Source: Alphaproteobacteria bacterium (lineage in GTDB: Bacteria > Pseudomonadota > Alphaproteobacteria > SMXS01). Taken from it: a stretch of DNA of 46,244 nt. Within the stretch, counting starts at the first letter, position 1, and each line of letters starts with the position of its first letter. Under the pieces are notes generated by a model. It worked only from the letters and a program-made list of their open reading frames with translations. It made no database searches and was not told where the DNA came from. Positions 21,176-32,950 of this stretch are shown one piece after another. The DNA lies in the NCBI GenBank assembly GCA_016124315.1, contig WGNW01000002.1, positions 1 through 46,244 on the forward strand. Direction: 5' to 3'. The translations under genes and the position numbers were made by a program.

Positions 21176-21766
21176 TCAGTCGAAGTCGGCGGCCAGCGCC
21201 TCGCGGGTGGCGGGCGGGATGGCCGCCATGTGCTGGTAGCCCTCGTGGCCGATGCCCAGCACCGCCTGCTGGGACATGTCCCTGAAGGCGGCGATGTCCT
21301 CCGGCGTGAACGGGAAGTGCAGGAAGTGCACGGACGACGTCTTGCCTGCCGCCGTGGTGCGGTCGACGTCCTCCTCGGCCCGCGCCTTCACCACATGGTC
21401 GCCGACGGTGATGGTGATGGTCTCCTCCACGCCGCCCAGCTTGCCGAGGATGCGGCGCCGCCGGGCCTCGTCGTTGATCTCGATCATCATGGTGGCGACC
21501 AGTTCGTTGCCCTGCGGGATGAGCGGGTTGTAGGCCGCCAGCTCGTCGGCGATCTGCTCCTCGCCACCCTTCTCGATGTAGAGCATCTCGTGGATCTGCA
21601 GCCACATGGTGTCGAAATTCTCGAAGTAGAAGGTGGCGTAGGGGCCGACCTCGAGCCGGCGCGCCTTCTTCTTCTCCACCAGCGCCGCGCGCTTCTCCTT
21701 GCGAATCCTGGCGTAGTCGGCGACCGACATGATGTCGTCACGGGTGATCTGCTTGGGTGCGGTCAT
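21176..21766 (-). CDS. DUF3501 family protein
   Basis: The 196-residue protein shows the pattern I associate with DUF3501: ITRDDIMSVADYARIRKEKRAALVEKKKARRLEVGPYATFYFEN split over the N-terminus, then MWLQIHEML and the AAYNPLIPQGNELVATMMIEI segment. The function of the family is not established. It is commonly found beside rubrerythrin and a CCG-domain Fe-S protein, and that is the context here: 63 bases downstream of the CCG gene on the same strand. There are no cysteines, signal peptide or membrane segment, so it is a soluble cytoplasmic protein. ATG 21766 is followed by the usual start. Confidence 0.85.
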   Translation of the reverse strand: MTAPKQITRDDIMSVADYARIRKEKRAALVEKKKARRLEVGPYATFYFENFDTMWLQIHEMLYIEKGGEEQIADELAAYNPLIPQGNELVATMMIEINDEARRRRILGKLGGVEETITITVGDHVVKARAEEDVDRTTAAGKTSSVHFLHFPFTPEDIAAFRDMSQQAVLGIGHEGYQHMAAIPPATREALAADFD

Positions 21767-21829
21767 GTCATCCTCTCTTTCCTCGGGCCGCGGCGCGCCC
21801 TGTCGTCGCGCCGACGGCCGGACGCGCCC

Positions 21830-23179
21830 TCAGGGCGCCGGGAGTTCGATTCCGTAGGCCAACGCCATCAGCTCCATGGGGTGCCACGAGCGGGCGGGCG
21901 TCTTGGCAGCGTCGATGCGCTCCATGCCCTGGACGATGTGCTCGGCCGCCAGCGGGCATTCGCTGGACACGAACGCCTTCTCCTGCCGCACGGCGTTCTG
22001 CGCCACCGGCTTGCCCACCTTCATGGCGACCTCGAAGTTCTCCTTCATCATGCCCCAAGAGCCGCCGTGGCCCGAGCAACGCTCGATCACGGCAACGTCG
22101 GCGTCGGGGAGCATGCGCAGCATCTCGGCCGGCTTGGGGCCCATGTTCTGCGCCCGCGCGTGGCAGGCGAGGTGCATGGTCACACCCCCCGGCAACGGCT
22201 TCAGCCCCTCGGCGAGGCCGTGCTTGCGGGCAATCTCCACCACGTACTCGCTGGCGTCGAAGGTCGCCCCGGACAGCGTCTTGACGTCCTCGTCGTCGGG
22301 CAGGATCAGCGGCCATTCGAACTTCAGCATCAGCGCGCAGGACGGCACGAGGGCGACGATGTCGTAGCCCTTCTCCACCCAGGGCTTCAGCTCGGCGACC
22401 ACGGTCCTGGCGTTCCGCGCGACGCCCTCGATGTTGCCCTGCTCCATCAGCGGCATGCCGCAGCACTTGGGGTAGACGACCTCGGTCTCGACGCCGTTCC
22501 TCGCCAGCACCGCCTGGGTCGCCTGGCCGATGGACGGATTGTTGTAGTTGGCGAAGCAGGTGGCGTAGATCACCGCCTTGCGCCCATGAGCCGGCGCCTC
22601 CCGGTTGACGGGCGGCGGATGCTTCTTCGCCCGGCGCACGAAGGTGTCGCCGTGGAACTTGGGGACCGCCGCATTGCGGTCGATGTCGGCGACCTTCTCC
22701 ATGACCGGCCGGGTCAGCCCGTTGCCGGTGCGGGTCGCCCAGTTGGCCACCGGGGCCACGGCGCCGAACAGCTTGCCGTTGCGGTCGGTCTCGACGAGTT
22801 GCTCGTGGACGAAGTCGGTGTGGCCGGCCTTCCGCTCCGCCGCCCGGTACCGCAGCATCAGGTGCGGAAAATCCAGGTTGAACTCATGGGGCGGCACGTA
22901 CGGGCACTTGGTCATGAAGCACAGGTCGCACAGCGTGCAGGCGTCGACGACCGGCTTGAAATCCTTGCTGTCGACCGAATCCAGCTCCATGGACTCGGAT
23001 TCGTCGATCAGGTCGAACAGCCTGGGGAAGGAGTCGCAGAGGTTGAAGCAGCGGCGGCAGCCGTGGCAGATGTCGAAGATGCGGCGCATTTCCGCGTCCA
23101 GCTTCTCGGCATCGTAGAAATCCGGGTCGGTCCATTCCAGCGGATGCCGGAACGGCGCGTCGAGACTGCCCTCGCGCAT
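21830..23179 (-). CDS. Heterodisulfide reductase-related Fe-S oxidoreductase with two CCG domains (GlpC-like)
   Basis: The 449-residue protein has two [4Fe-4S] ferredoxin-like motifs in its first third, [11 protein letters not shown] and [14 protein letters not shown]. Two cysteine-rich CCG-type domains follow. The first reads ATCFANYNN...[12 protein letters not shown]...PSCALML; the second reads [11 protein letters not shown]...[11 protein letters not shown]...SSECPLA, with CSG in place of CCG as in GlpC relatives. Proteins of this kind pass electrons between quinones, ferredoxins and thiols or other cofactors. ATG 23179 follows AGGGAG at good spacing. It lies 84 bases after the rubrerythrin stop and may be its electron donor; that link is inference. 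Confidence 0.88.
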   Translation of the reverse strand: MREGSLDAPFRHPLEWTDPDFYDAEKLDAEMRRIFDICHGCRRCFNLCDSFPRLFDLIDESESMELDSVDSKDFKPVVDACTLCDLCFMTKCPYVPPHEFNLDFPHLMLRYRAAERKAGHTDFVHEQLVETDRNGKLFGAVAPVANWATRTGNGLTRPVMEKVADIDRNAAVPKFHGDTFVRRAKKHPPPVNREAPAHGRKAVIYATCFANYNNPSIGQATQAVLARNGVETEVVYPKCCGMPLMEQGNIEGVARNARTVVAELKPWVEKGYDIVALVPSCALMLKFEWPLILPDDEDVKTLSGATFDASEYVVEIARKHGLAEGLKPLPGGVTMHLACHARAQNMGPKPAEMLRMLPDADVAVIERCSGHGGSWGMMKENFEVAMKVGKPVAQNAVRQEKAFVSSECPLAAEHIVQGMERIDAAKTPARSWHPMELMALAYGIELPAP

Positions 23180-23263
23180 GGTCACTCCCTCTCTTATCGA
23201 CAAGACATGGCTGTGGCCGGCCGGAGCCGAAGCCCCGGCCAGACCAAGCGGAACCGGACGGTC

Positions 23264-23683
23264 TTACGAGCCCAGCGTGTCCAGAGCCTTCTGGAAGCGG
23301 CCGGCGTGGGAGCGCTCGGCCTTCGCGAGGGTCTCGAACCAGTCGGCGATCTCGTCGAAGCCTTCCTCGCGAGCGGTGCGGGCCATGCCCGGATACATGT
23401 CGGTGTACTCGTGGGTCTCGCCCGCGATGGCCGCCTTCAGATTGGCGGAGGTTTCACCGATCGGCTCGCCCGTCGCGGGGTCGCCCACCTCCTCGAGGAA
23501 CTCGAGATGGCCGTGGGCATGGCCGGTCTCGCCTTCGGCGGTCGACCGGAACACGGCGGCCACGTCGTTGTAGCCTTCCACGTCGGCCTTCTGCGCGAAA
23601 TAGAGGTAGCGGCGGTTGGCCTGGCTTTCGCCCGCGAAGGCTTCCTTCAGGTTGTCCATGGTCTTGGAACCGGCGAGTGGCAT
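23264..23683 (-). CDS. Rubrerythrin-type diiron protein without rubredoxin domain
   Basis: Rubrerythrins are ferritin-like diiron proteins that reduce hydrogen peroxide. The 139-residue protein has the four-helix ligand set: [47 protein letters not shown] and [11 protein letters not shown]. These provide the Glu and His ligands. It ends after the ferritin-like domain, so the C-terminal rubredoxin that normally donates electrons is missing. The neighbouring Fe-S protein could supply this function. ATG 23683 has AGGAG 6 bases upstream; the in-frame ATG 23689 has almost no spacing. A promoter and an Irr-like palindrome lie 80-140 bases upstream. Confidence 0.93.
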   Translation of the reverse strand: MPLAGSKTMDNLKEAFAGESQANRRYLYFAQKADVEGYNDVAAVFRSTAEGETGHAHGHLEFLEEVGDPATGEPIGETSANLKAAIAGETHEYTDMYPGMARTAREEGFDEIADWFETLAKAERSHAGRFQKALDTLGS

Positions 23684-23716
23684 GATCATCTCCTGAGCTA
23701 TGGTTCTTTAATCCCC

Positions 23717-23754
23717 AGCCTTGCAACAAGGCTATCCACGCGACTCGAAGAGTC
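23717..23754 (-). other. Two small hairpins in the rubrerythrin leader
   Basis: AGCCTTG-CAA-CAAGGCT (23717-23733) and GACTC-GAA-GAGTC (23742-23754) are perfect inverted repeats with 3-base loops. Both lie between the predicted promoter and the rubrerythrin start, so they would form in the leader RNA. They may stabilise the transcript or control translation. Confidence 0.4.
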
Positions 23755-23766
23755 AGCGTGAGCGTA

Positions 23767-23794
23767 ATATTACATTGGAGACAAGGAGGGTCAA
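23767..23794 (-). promoter_or_regulatory. Promoter of the rubrerythrin operon
   Basis: Read on the minus strand, TTGACC (23794-23789) and TAATAT (23772-23767) are separated by 16 bases. This is a good sigma-70-type match in a G+C-rich genome. It gives a leader of roughly 75 bases. The Irr-box palindrome begins 2 bases upstream of the -35 box. Confidence 0.7.
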
Positions 23795-23795
23795 G

Positions 23796-23822
23796 CGTTT
23801 TTTAGAATTATTCTAAAAAACG
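23796..23822. promoter_or_regulatory. Irr box (iron control element) upstream of the rubrerythrin operon
   Basis: CGTTTTTTAGAAT and ATTCTAAAAAACG form a perfect 13-bp inverted repeat around a single T. The core TTTAGAA-TTA-TTCTAAA equals the iron control element TTTAGAA-N3-TTCTAAA recalled for Irr in Rhizobiales. It lies 18 bases after the stop of an Irr-like gene and just upstream of the rubrerythrin -35 box. A position upstream of the promoter would suit activation, whereas overlap would suit repression. The T-runs lie inside the stem, so it is a poor intrinsic terminator. Confidence 0.78.
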
Positions 23823-23839
23823 GACCCACTGCGGGCGGG

Positions 23840-24256
23840 TTATTCGTCCGCCAGCCGGATGACGATGTCGACGCGGCTGATCCGGCGGCCGTCGGGCGCA
23901 GCCGGCATATCGGCCACGGTGACCAGATGGGCCGGGATGTCGATGAGCTGCCCCGACTTCTCGCACAGGAAATGGTAGTGGTCGCCCACATTCGTGTCGA
24001 AATAGGTCTTGCCGGAATCCACCATGATCTCGCGCAGCAGACCGGCGTCGGTGAACTGGTGGAGGGTGTTGTAGACCGTGGCGAGCGACACCCGCGCGCC
24101 GACCTTCTGGGCCTCCTCGTGCAGCGCTTCGGCCGTCACGTGGCGATCACAGCCCTGTTCGAACAGCAGCTTGGCCAGGGCCAGCCGCTGGCGGGTCGGA
24201 CGGAGGTCCGCGTCGCGAAGGCGATTGATCGCTTGGGCAAAGGGGCGTTCGGTCAT
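23840..24256 (-). CDS. irr: Fur-family iron response regulator, Irr type
   Basis: Irr senses iron through heme availability and controls iron and heme genes in alphaproteobacteria. The 138-residue protein has the Irr-typical DNA-binding segment LRPTRQRLALAKLLF...VSLATVYNTLHQFTDAGLLREI and then SGKTYFDTNVGDHYHFLCE. The GDHYHF stretch replaces the HHH cluster of rhizobial Irr. There is no N-terminal GCPW heme motif, which is found only in some species. PerR is the main alternative, but the TLHQFTDAGLLR...YFDTN pattern favours Irr. A matching Irr box lies just downstream, in front of the rubrerythrin operon. Confidence 0.83.
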   Translation of the reverse strand: MTERPFAQAINRLRDADLRPTRQRLALAKLLFEQGCDRHVTAEALHEEAQKVGARVSLATVYNTLHQFTDAGLLREIMVDSGKTYFDTNVGDHYHFLCEKSGQLIDIPAHLVTVADMPAAPDGRRISRVDIVIRLADE

Positions 24257-24364
24257 TTTATCGATCCACAGTGGCGATGCACGGTTGGCAAAACGATGCT
24301 GCGCATCACTACATTAGATTGACTCCAGAGAGCCAAAGTCAAGGGAACCCGGGCGTTTCAGCGC

Positions 24365-25762
24365 TCAATCACCCGTGAGGATGCGGTCGACGAGCTGCTT
24401 CACGGTGGGCACGAAGCCGTTCGAGTAGAAGGGGTCGCGGGCGAAACGGTAGGCGCTGTGGCCGGCGAACATCAGGTTCTCGTCCAGGTCGCCGCCATGG
24501 GCGATGTCCATCAGCGTCTTCTGGATGCAGAAGCTGCGCGGATCGGCCTTCTTGCCGTTGGAGAAATCGCCGTGGTCGGCCCAGTTGGAGAACCGGCAGG
24601 CGCTGAGGCAGCCCATGCAGGCGGCCTGATCCTGCTGGATCTCGCGCTGCTTGCCGGGCGCCACGAAGATGAAGGTCTGGTCCGGGGTCCGCATGGCCTC
24701 GGTGAAGCCCTGGCCCTGCCATGCCTCGACGCGGCGCGCGTCCCCGGCGGTGAGGAACACGCTGGTCTTGCGCGCGCCGGGCGAGAACGGCACCTGGTGC
24801 TCGCCGACCGGCTCGGCCGTGTAGGCGACCTGGCGGTCGTTGCGGTCGTCGAGCTCGCGCAGGAAGTCGTTGCGCACCGCCGACGAATAGAAGCCCGTGG
24901 GAGAATGGCGGTGAAGCTGCACGTCGCCTTCGTGCAGCGTCATCAGCCGCTGCTTCCACTGCTCGGGGATCGGGCTCTCCTTGGTCAGCAGCGGCCGGGT
25001 GCCGAACTGGAAGCAGATCGGGCCCACCTCCGGATTGTCGATCCAGTCCTCGAAGTCGCGCAGGAACCAGACGCCGCCGGCCATGATGATCGGCGTGTCG
25101 TGCAGGCCGAACTCGTTCATGGTCCGGCGCAACTCGACGATGCGCGGATAGGGCGCCTCGGGCGCCAGCGGATCCTCGGAGCTGGACAGGCCGTTGTGGC
25201 CGCCGGCCAGCCACGGGTCTTCGTAGACCACGCCGCCGAGCAGTTCGGAGAACTTGTGGTAGGCGCGCTTCCACAAGGCGCGGAAGGCGCGGCCCGACGA
25301 GATGATCGGATAGTAGTGCACGCCGTAGCGGGCGGCGATCTCGCCCAGCTTGTAGGGCATGCCGGCGCCGCAGGTAACGCCGTGGATCAGGTCGCGGGCA
25401 CGCTCGAGCACGCCGTGCAGAACCCGCTGGGCGCCGCCCATCTCCCACAGCACGTTGATGTTGATCCAGCCATTGCCGCTGGACTGCTCATAGGCCTCGT
25501 GCACCTGGGCCAGGCCGCCCTTGATGCCGTAGTCGATGAGCTCCTCGTGGCGCTCCTGCCGGGTCCGGCCGTGATAGACCTGCGGTACCCGGCGGCCCTG
25601 CGCGTCGAAGTAGTCGGCGTTGACGCAGGAGACGGTGCCGATGCCGCCGGCGCCGGCCCAGGCGCCCGCGCTGGCGCCGTTGGAGATGGAGATGCCCTTG
25701 CCGCCTTCGATCAGCGGCAGGACATCCTTTCCACCCACTCTTATGGCGTTAAGCGCCTTCAT
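24365..25762 (-). CDS. Nitronate monooxygenase (2-nitropropane dioxygenase) family protein
   Basis: The 465-residue protein has the NMO/TIM-barrel flavoprotein layout: the start with GKGISISNGASAGAWAGAGGIGTVSCVN, the middle GVTCGAGMPYKLGEIA, and IIMAGGVWFLRDFEDWI followed by FQFGTRPLLT. It is longer than the 320-370 residues of classical nitronate monooxygenases. The extra C-terminal part has a cysteine cluster CMGCLSACRFSNW followed by SFCIQ, which suggests a metal or Fe-S site. It lies 84 bases downstream of pnp and about 110 bases upstream of irr on the same strand. The true substrate is uncertain. Confidence 0.82.
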   Translation of the reverse strand: MKALNAIRVGGKDVLPLIEGGKGISISNGASAGAWAGAGGIGTVSCVNADYFDAQGRRVPQVYHGRTRQERHEELIDYGIKGGLAQVHEAYEQSSGNGWININVLWEMGGAQRVLHGVLERARDLIHGVTCGAGMPYKLGEIAARYGVHYYPIISSGRAFRALWKRAYHKFSELLGGVVYEDPWLAGGHNGLSSSEDPLAPEAPYPRIVELRRTMNEFGLHDTPIIMAGGVWFLRDFEDWIDNPEVGPICFQFGTRPLLTKESPIPEQWKQRLMTLHEGDVQLHRHSPTGFYSSAVRNDFLRELDDRNDRQVAYTAEPVGEHQVPFSPGARKTSVFLTAGDARRVEAWQGQGFTEAMRTPDQTFIFVAPGKQREIQQDQAACMGCLSACRFSNWADHGDFSNGKKADPRSFCIQKTLMDIAHGGDLDENLMFAGHSAYRFARDPFYSNGFVPTVKQLVDRILTGD

Positions 25763-25846
25763 GCGCCGGTCCGGCCTTCAGCTTTCGTGGCTGTAATACC
25801 CATACAGCAGCCACATAGGCTAAATGCGCCGGGAATCCAAGACCCA

Positions 25847-27985
25847 TCAGTCGCGGCGCTGCTTCTTGGCCGGCCGGTCGTCCGGCAGTTCCTCGCCGGT
25901 TTCCTGGTTCACCAGCCGCATGGAAAGACGCACCTTGCCCCGGTCGTCGATGCCCAGCACCTTGACCTTGACGGGGTCGCCTTCCTTCACCACGTCGGCA
26001 ACCTGGGCGACGCGGTCCTCGCGCAGCTCGGAGATGTGCACCAGGCCGTCCCGATTGCCGATGAAGTTCACGAAGGCGCCGAAATCCACGACCTTGACCA
26101 CCTTGCCGTCGTAGATCACGCCCACCTCCGGCTCGGCGACGATGCCGGTGATCCAGTTGCGGGCCTTCTTGATGGCCTCGGGATCGCTGGAGGCGATCTT
26201 GATGGTGCCGTCGTCCTCGATGTCGATCTTGGCGCCGGTCTGCTCGACGATCTCGCGGATCACCTTGCCACCGGTGCCGATCACCTCGCGGATCTTGTCC
26301 TTCGGCACGGTCATGGTCTCGATGCGCGGCGCGTTGGAGTTGAGCTCCTCGCGGGAATGGTCGAGCGCCTTGGCCATCTCGCCCAGGATGTGCATGCGGC
26401 CGCCCTTCGCCTGATCGAGGGCCGTCTGCATGATGTCCTTGGTGATGCCGGTGATCTTGATGTCCATCTGCAGCGAGGTGATACCCTCGGCGGTGCCGGC
26501 GACCTTGAAGTCCATGTCGCCGAGATGGTCCTCGTCGCCCAGGATGTCGGAGAGCACCGCGTAGCTGCCGTCCTTCTCCAGGATCAGGCCCATGGCGATG
26601 CCGGAGACCGGCCGGGCGATCGGCACGCCGGCGTCCATCAGCGCCAGCGACGACGAGCAGACCGTCGCCATGGAGCTGGAGCCGTTCGATTCGGTGATCT
26701 CGGAGACGACCCGGATGGTGTAGGGGAACTCCTCCGCCGTCGGCAGGATCGCCTGCAGGGCACGCCACGCCAGCTTGCCGTGGCCGATCTCGCGGCGCCC
26801 GGTGAAGCCGAAGCGGCCGGTCTCGCCCACCGAATAGGGCGGGAAGTTGTAGTGCAGCATGAAGCGCGACCGCCAGTTGCCTTCCAGCGCGTCGATGATC
26901 TGCTCGTCGTCGCCGGTACCCAGCGTGACCACGCCCAGCGACTGGGTCTCGCCGCGGGTGAACAGGCACGAGCCGTGGGTGCGCGGCAGCACGGTCACTT
27001 CCGCCAGGATCTGGCGCACGTCGGACAGGCCGCGGCCGTCGATGCGGTTGCCGGTCTGGATGATGTTGCCGCGGACGATGGTCTTCTCGAGGCTCTTGAG
27101 GATGTTCTTGAGCGTCGACGGGTCGACTGCGGAATCCTCGGCGAAGGCCTCGAACACCTTGTCCTTGGCCTCACCGATCGCGAGCTGGCGCGCCTGCTTC
27201 TCGGTAATGCCGTAGGCCTTGCGCAGGCCGTCCTCGGCCAGGCCCTTGACCTTGTCCTGCAGCTCGCTGATGTCCTCGCCTTCCGGCAGGGACCACGGCT
27301 CCTTGGCGCATTCTTCGGCCATGTCGATGATCAGGTCGATCACCGCCTGCATCTGCTCGTGGCCGAACATGACGGCGCCGAGCATGATGTCCTCGCTCAG
27401 CTCCGAGGCCTGGGATTCCACCATCAGCACCGCTTCGCCGGTGCCGGCGACCACCAGGTCGAGGGCTGACTCGGGCAACTCGTCGATGGACGGATTGAGG
27501 ATGTATTCGCCGTCCTTGTAACCCACGCGGGCGCCGCCGACCGGGCCCAGGAACGGGATGCCGGACAGGGTGAGCGCGGCCGACGCGCCGATCATGGCGA
27601 CCACGTCCGGGTCGTTCTCCATGTCGTGGCTGAGCACGGTGCACAGCACCTGGGTCTCGTTGCGGAACGCCGACGGGAACAGCGGCCGGATCGGCCGGTC
27701 GATCAGGCGCGACGTCAGCGTCTCCTTCTCGGTCGGACGGCCCTCGCGCTTGAAGAAGCCGCCGGGGATCTTGCCGGCGGCGTAGTATTTCTCGGTGTAG
27801 TTCACGGTGAGCGGGAAGAAGTCCAGGCCGGGCTTTGGGGCCTTATCGGCCACCACGGTGCACAGCACGACGGTGTCGCCATAGGTTGCCAGCACAGCGC
27901 CATCCGCCTGGCGCGCGACGCGCCCGGTTTCGAGGACAAGCTTGCGCCCGCCCCACATGAGCTCCTTACGGGTGATGTTAAACAT
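25847..27985 (-). CDS. pnp: Polyribonucleotide nucleotidyltransferase (PNPase)
   Basis: PNPase is a phosphorolytic 3'-5' exoribonuclease and RNA-degradosome component. The 712-residue protein has two RNase PH domains with [28 protein letters not shown] and the second-core [14 protein letters not shown]...[14 protein letters not shown] domain ([29 protein letters not shown], split) and an S1 domain ([21 protein letters not shown]) follow. ATG 27985 has AGGA 8 bases upstream; a TTG start at 27991 would add two residues. It follows rpsO across a 130-base gap with a strong hairpin, as in many bacteria. Confidence 0.96.
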   Translation of the reverse strand: MFNITRKELMWGGRKLVLETGRVARQADGAVLATYGDTVVLCTVVADKAPKPGLDFFPLTVNYTEKYYAAGKIPGGFFKREGRPTEKETLTSRLIDRPIRPLFPSAFRNETQVLCTVLSHDMENDPDVVAMIGASAALTLSGIPFLGPVGGARVGYKDGEYILNPSIDELPESALDLVVAGTGEAVLMVESQASELSEDIMLGAVMFGHEQMQAVIDLIIDMAEECAKEPWSLPEGEDISELQDKVKGLAEDGLRKAYGITEKQARQLAIGEAKDKVFEAFAEDSAVDPSTLKNILKSLEKTIVRGNIIQTGNRIDGRGLSDVRQILAEVTVLPRTHGSCLFTRGETQSLGVVTLGTGDDEQIIDALEGNWRSRFMLHYNFPPYSVGETGRFGFTGRREIGHGKLAWRALQAILPTAEEFPYTIRVVSEITESNGSSSMATVCSSSLALMDAGVPIARPVSGIAMGLILEKDGSYAVLSDILGDEDHLGDMDFKVAGTAEGITSLQMDIKITGITKDIMQTALDQAKGGRMHILGEMAKALDHSREELNSNAPRIETMTVPKDKIREVIGTGGKVIREIVEQTGAKIDIEDDGTIKIASSDPEAIKKARNWITGIVAEPEVGVIYDGKVVKVVDFGAFVNFIGNRDGLVHISELREDRVAQVADVVKEGDPVKVKVLGIDDRGKVRLSMRLVNQETGEELPDDRPAKKQRRD

Positions 27986-28089
27986 ATTCAATTCCTAACG
28001 CTTTCACGGCGGGCCCTATTGCCTGCCGCCCTTTCTCGCTTCTTTCGATCAGAAGTCGGTTTCCCGCCGAAGGGGCGGGCCGCATGGCA

Positions 28090-28114
28090 AAGGCGCCGGA
28101 CGATCCGGCGCCTT
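28090..28114 (-). terminator. rpsO-pnp intergenic hairpin
   Basis: AAGGCGCCGGA and TCCGGCGCCTT form a perfect 11-bp stem with a 3-base loop, starting 5 bases after the rpsO stop. A short TTTG follows on the minus strand. By analogy with the E. coli rpsO-pnp region it could act as a partial terminator or an RNase III processing site. Confidence 0.6.
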
Positions 28115-28119
28115 CTGTC

Positions 28120-28389
28120 TTACTTGCGCAGGCCAAGCCGCTGAATGAGCGAACCGTAGCGCGCCTCGTCCACCTTCTTGACATAGTCCAGCAGCCGGCG
28201 GCGCTGGTTCACCAGCTTGATGAGCCCGCGGCGGGAGTGGTTGTCCTTCATGTGGGTCTTGAAGTGTTCGGTGAGGTTGTTGATCCGTTCGGTCAGGATC
28301 GCCACCTGGACCTCGGGAGATCCGGTGTCGCCCTTCGCGACGGCGTATTCGTTGATGAGTTCTTCCTTGCGTGCAGGCGTAATCGACAT
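28120..28389 (-). CDS. rpsO: 30S ribosomal protein S15
   Basis: S15 binds 16S rRNA early and nucleates the central domain of the small subunit. The 89-residue protein has the normal length and the hallmarks [27 protein letters not shown] and [23 protein letters not shown]. The reading frame continues upstream of ATG 28389, but the GGAG before this ATG and the family length fix the start. It lies 10 bases downstream of truB in the nusA-infB operon. Confidence 0.97.
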   Translation of the reverse strand: MSITPARKEELINEYAVAKGDTGSPEVQVAILTERINNLTEHFKTHMKDNHSRRGLIKLVNQRRRLLDYVKKVDEARYGSLIQRLGLRK

Positions 28390-28399
28390 CGGGAATCTC

Positions 28400-29293
28400 C
28401 TACAGATTGAAAAGCCGCTTTGGCTTGAGGTTTCCGTTTTCCAGCAGGCCAAGTCCGATGGCCCTGCCGGATGCCTTGATGACGACCTCGCCGCTCAGGG
28501 CGCGCGGCACGAAGACCGGCTGACCGTGGCGAAGGCGTTCGGCCTCGCTTTCCATGACGGCCACCGCCGGGATGTCGTCCAGCGGGGTCTCGATGGGCAG
28601 CAGCAGGCCGCAAGGCGGCGCACTATTGCTCAATTCGGCAATCTTATCCAGAGAAAATGAGTCGGCGGCGTCGAACGCGCCGACCCGGGTCCGGCGCAGG
28701 CCGGCCACGTGGCCGCAGGTGCCGAGCCGCAGCGCCAGATCCCGCGCCAGCGAGCGCACATAGGTGCCCTTACCGCACTCCACCTCGAAGTCCGCGCTGT
28801 CGGCGTGCGCTTCCAGCAGGTCGAGGCGATGGATCTCCACCGGCCGAGGCGGCAGGTCGGGCGGCTGGCCGTCCCGGGCCAGATCGTACGCCCGCTCGCC
28901 CGCCACCTTGATCGCCGAATAGGCCGGCGGCTTCTGCAGTACCGTGCCGGTGAAACCGGGCAGCGCCGCCTCGATCTCCCGGCGCGACGGCCGGGCGTCG
29001 CTGGTGGCGGTGACGGCGCCTTCCAGGTCGTCGGTATCGCGCGCCTCGCCCCAGGCGACGGTGAAACGGTAGGTCTTGCTGCCCTCCATGGCGTAGGACA
29101 CCAGCTTGGTAGCCTCGCCCAGCGCCAGCGGCAGCACCCCGGTGGCCAGCGGATCGAGCGTGCCCGCATGGCCCACCTTGGCGGCGTCCAGCAGGCGGCG
29201 GACCTTGCCCACCACGTGGGCCGAACTCATGCCCTGGGGCTTGTCGACGACGATCCAGCCGGTGATGGGCCGGCCCTTCCGTGCCCGCGCCAT
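28400..29293 (-). CDS. truB: tRNA pseudouridine(55) synthase
   Basis: TruB converts U55 of tRNA elongator and initiator species to pseudouridine. The 297-residue protein has [43 protein letters not shown] at the N-terminus (read as motif I), with the catalytic aspartate in GTLDPLA. The second conserved region [17 protein letters not shown] and the later YSAIKV and [12 protein letters not shown] motifs complete the family pattern. It starts 6 bases before the end of rbfA on the same strand and is followed by rpsO. Confidence 0.96.
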   Translation of the reverse strand: MARARKGRPITGWIVVDKPQGMSSAHVVGKVRRLLDAAKVGHAGTLDPLATGVLPLALGEATKLVSYAMEGSKTYRFTVAWGEARDTDDLEGAVTATSDARPSRREIEAALPGFTGTVLQKPPAYSAIKVAGERAYDLARDGQPPDLPPRPVEIHRLDLLEAHADSADFEVECGKGTYVRSLARDLALRLGTCGHVAGLRRTRVGAFDAADSFSLDKIAELSNSAPPCGLLLPIETPLDDIPAVAVMESEAERLRHGQPVFVPRALSGEVVIKASGRAIGLGLLENGNLKPKRLFNL

Positions 29294-29299
29294 GGCCGC

Positions 29300-29701
29300 C
29301 TACTCGTCGTCGGACGACCGGTCGAGGTCGCGCGCCACCGCCGGCGTACGCAGCAGCGCGTCGATGCGGTCGGCGGCCTCGAAGGATCGGTCCACGGCGA
29401 AGCGCAGTTCGGGCGTGTAGCGCAGGGTGACGGCGTGCCCGACCTGGCCGCGCAGGAAGCGGGCGCAGCGGTTGAGGCCGGCCGCCACCTTCTCGGCGTC
29501 ATGGCCGCCCAGCGGCATGACGAACGCGGTGGCGTTCTTCAGGTCGGGGCCCACGTCCACCTCGGTCACGGTGACGGAGACGCCGTCCAGCGCCGGGTCG
29601 CGCAGCTCGCCGCGCGCCAGCACCTCGGCCAGCGCGTGGCGCAGCAGCTCGCCGACGCGGTTCTGTCGCTGGGTCCGGGGACCCCCACGGGATCTGGTCA
29701 T
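29300..29701 (-). CDS. rbfA: Ribosome-binding factor A
   Basis: RbfA is a KH-fold assembly factor for the 30S subunit, acting on the 5' end of 16S rRNA and important in the cold. The 133-residue product shows [28 protein letters not shown] near the N-terminus and the later [19 protein letters not shown] and [27 protein letters not shown] 29701 is preferred although the frame extends further upstream. It lies 26 bases downstream of infB and 6 bases upstream of truB. Confidence 0.95.
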   Translation of the reverse strand: MTRSRGGPRTQRQNRVGELLRHALAEVLARGELRDPALDGVSVTVTEVDVGPDLKNATAFVMPLGGHDAEKVAAGLNRCARFLRGQVGHAVTLRYTPELRFAVDRSFEAADRIDALLRTPAVARDLDRSSDDE

Positions 29702-29727
29702 CCTTCGTCCGCCTTGCCCGCCAGCGG

Positions 29728-32315
<2,588 letters not shown>

Positions 32316-32319
<4 letters not shown>

Positions 32320-32939
32320 TCACCCTTCCTCGTTCGCGTCTCAGACGGCCCTTCCGGGCCTTCGCATCGCCGGTATGCGGCGAGCAAATTCACATCGGCC
32401 AGGAAACGCCTGGCCAAACCGCCCTCGCGCAGGGCAGCATGTACCACATTCCCGCGGCCCAACGCCAAACTCAATTGCTCGGCGGAAAACGCATCCACCT
32501 CGGGCACGCCGGCCGCCAGACCGTGGAGTTTGCGCCGGCCGTCCTCGGCGGCATCGGAGGCGGTGACCAGCGCCACGGCCGCCCCCTGCTGCAGCCACGC
32601 CTTCACCTTCTCGAAGCCCGCCACCAGCTCACCGGCCTTGCGGGCCAGGCCCAGCAGGGCGAGGCAGCCGGCCGCCAGCTGGCTCTCGATCAGCTCGGGC
32701 AGGCCCTCGGGCACGCTGACGCGCTGACGCGCGGCACGGGCGAAGGCGTTCTTCGCGCAGGCCGCCTCGACCATGTCGCGCCGCGCCGAGACCCAAAGGC
32801 CCCGACCGGGCAGCTTACCCTTGATATCCGGAACGATGACGTCGTCGGGGCCCACGACAAAACGCACGAGCCCCGCCTGCGGCGAAGTCTCGCCGCTTAC
32901 GATGCATCGTCGTTCCGCCACATGTCCCTTACCTGTCAT
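32316..32939 (-). CDS. YlxR-family RNA-binding protein with L7Ae-like C-terminus
   Basis: This 207-residue protein joins a DUF448/YlxR domain and an L7Ae/Gadd45-like RNA-binding domain. The first shows [22 protein letters not shown] and [10 protein letters not shown]; the second shows [47 protein letters not shown] in order. Such fused proteins always lie between nusA and infB and are thought to bind RNA, though the exact role is not settled. It starts 11 bases after nusA and its stop overlaps the infB start by 4 bases. Confidence 0.93.
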
Positions 32940-32950
32940 CCGTTCTCCGG

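Noticed and set aside
21113..23761. 882-codon plus-strand open frame opposite the DUF3501, Fe-S and rubrerythrin genes
   Set aside because: It is a shadow of three well-supported minus-strand genes; long antisense frames are expected at this G+C content.
23796..23822. Palindrome read as an intrinsic terminator for irr
   Set aside because: The T-runs lie inside the stem and no T-tract follows it on the irr strand; the core fits an Irr box and abuts a promoter.
24458..27469. 1003-codon plus-strand open frame opposite pnp and the nitronate monooxygenase
   Set aside because: It is a shadow frame without domains, and it spans the gap between two real genes.
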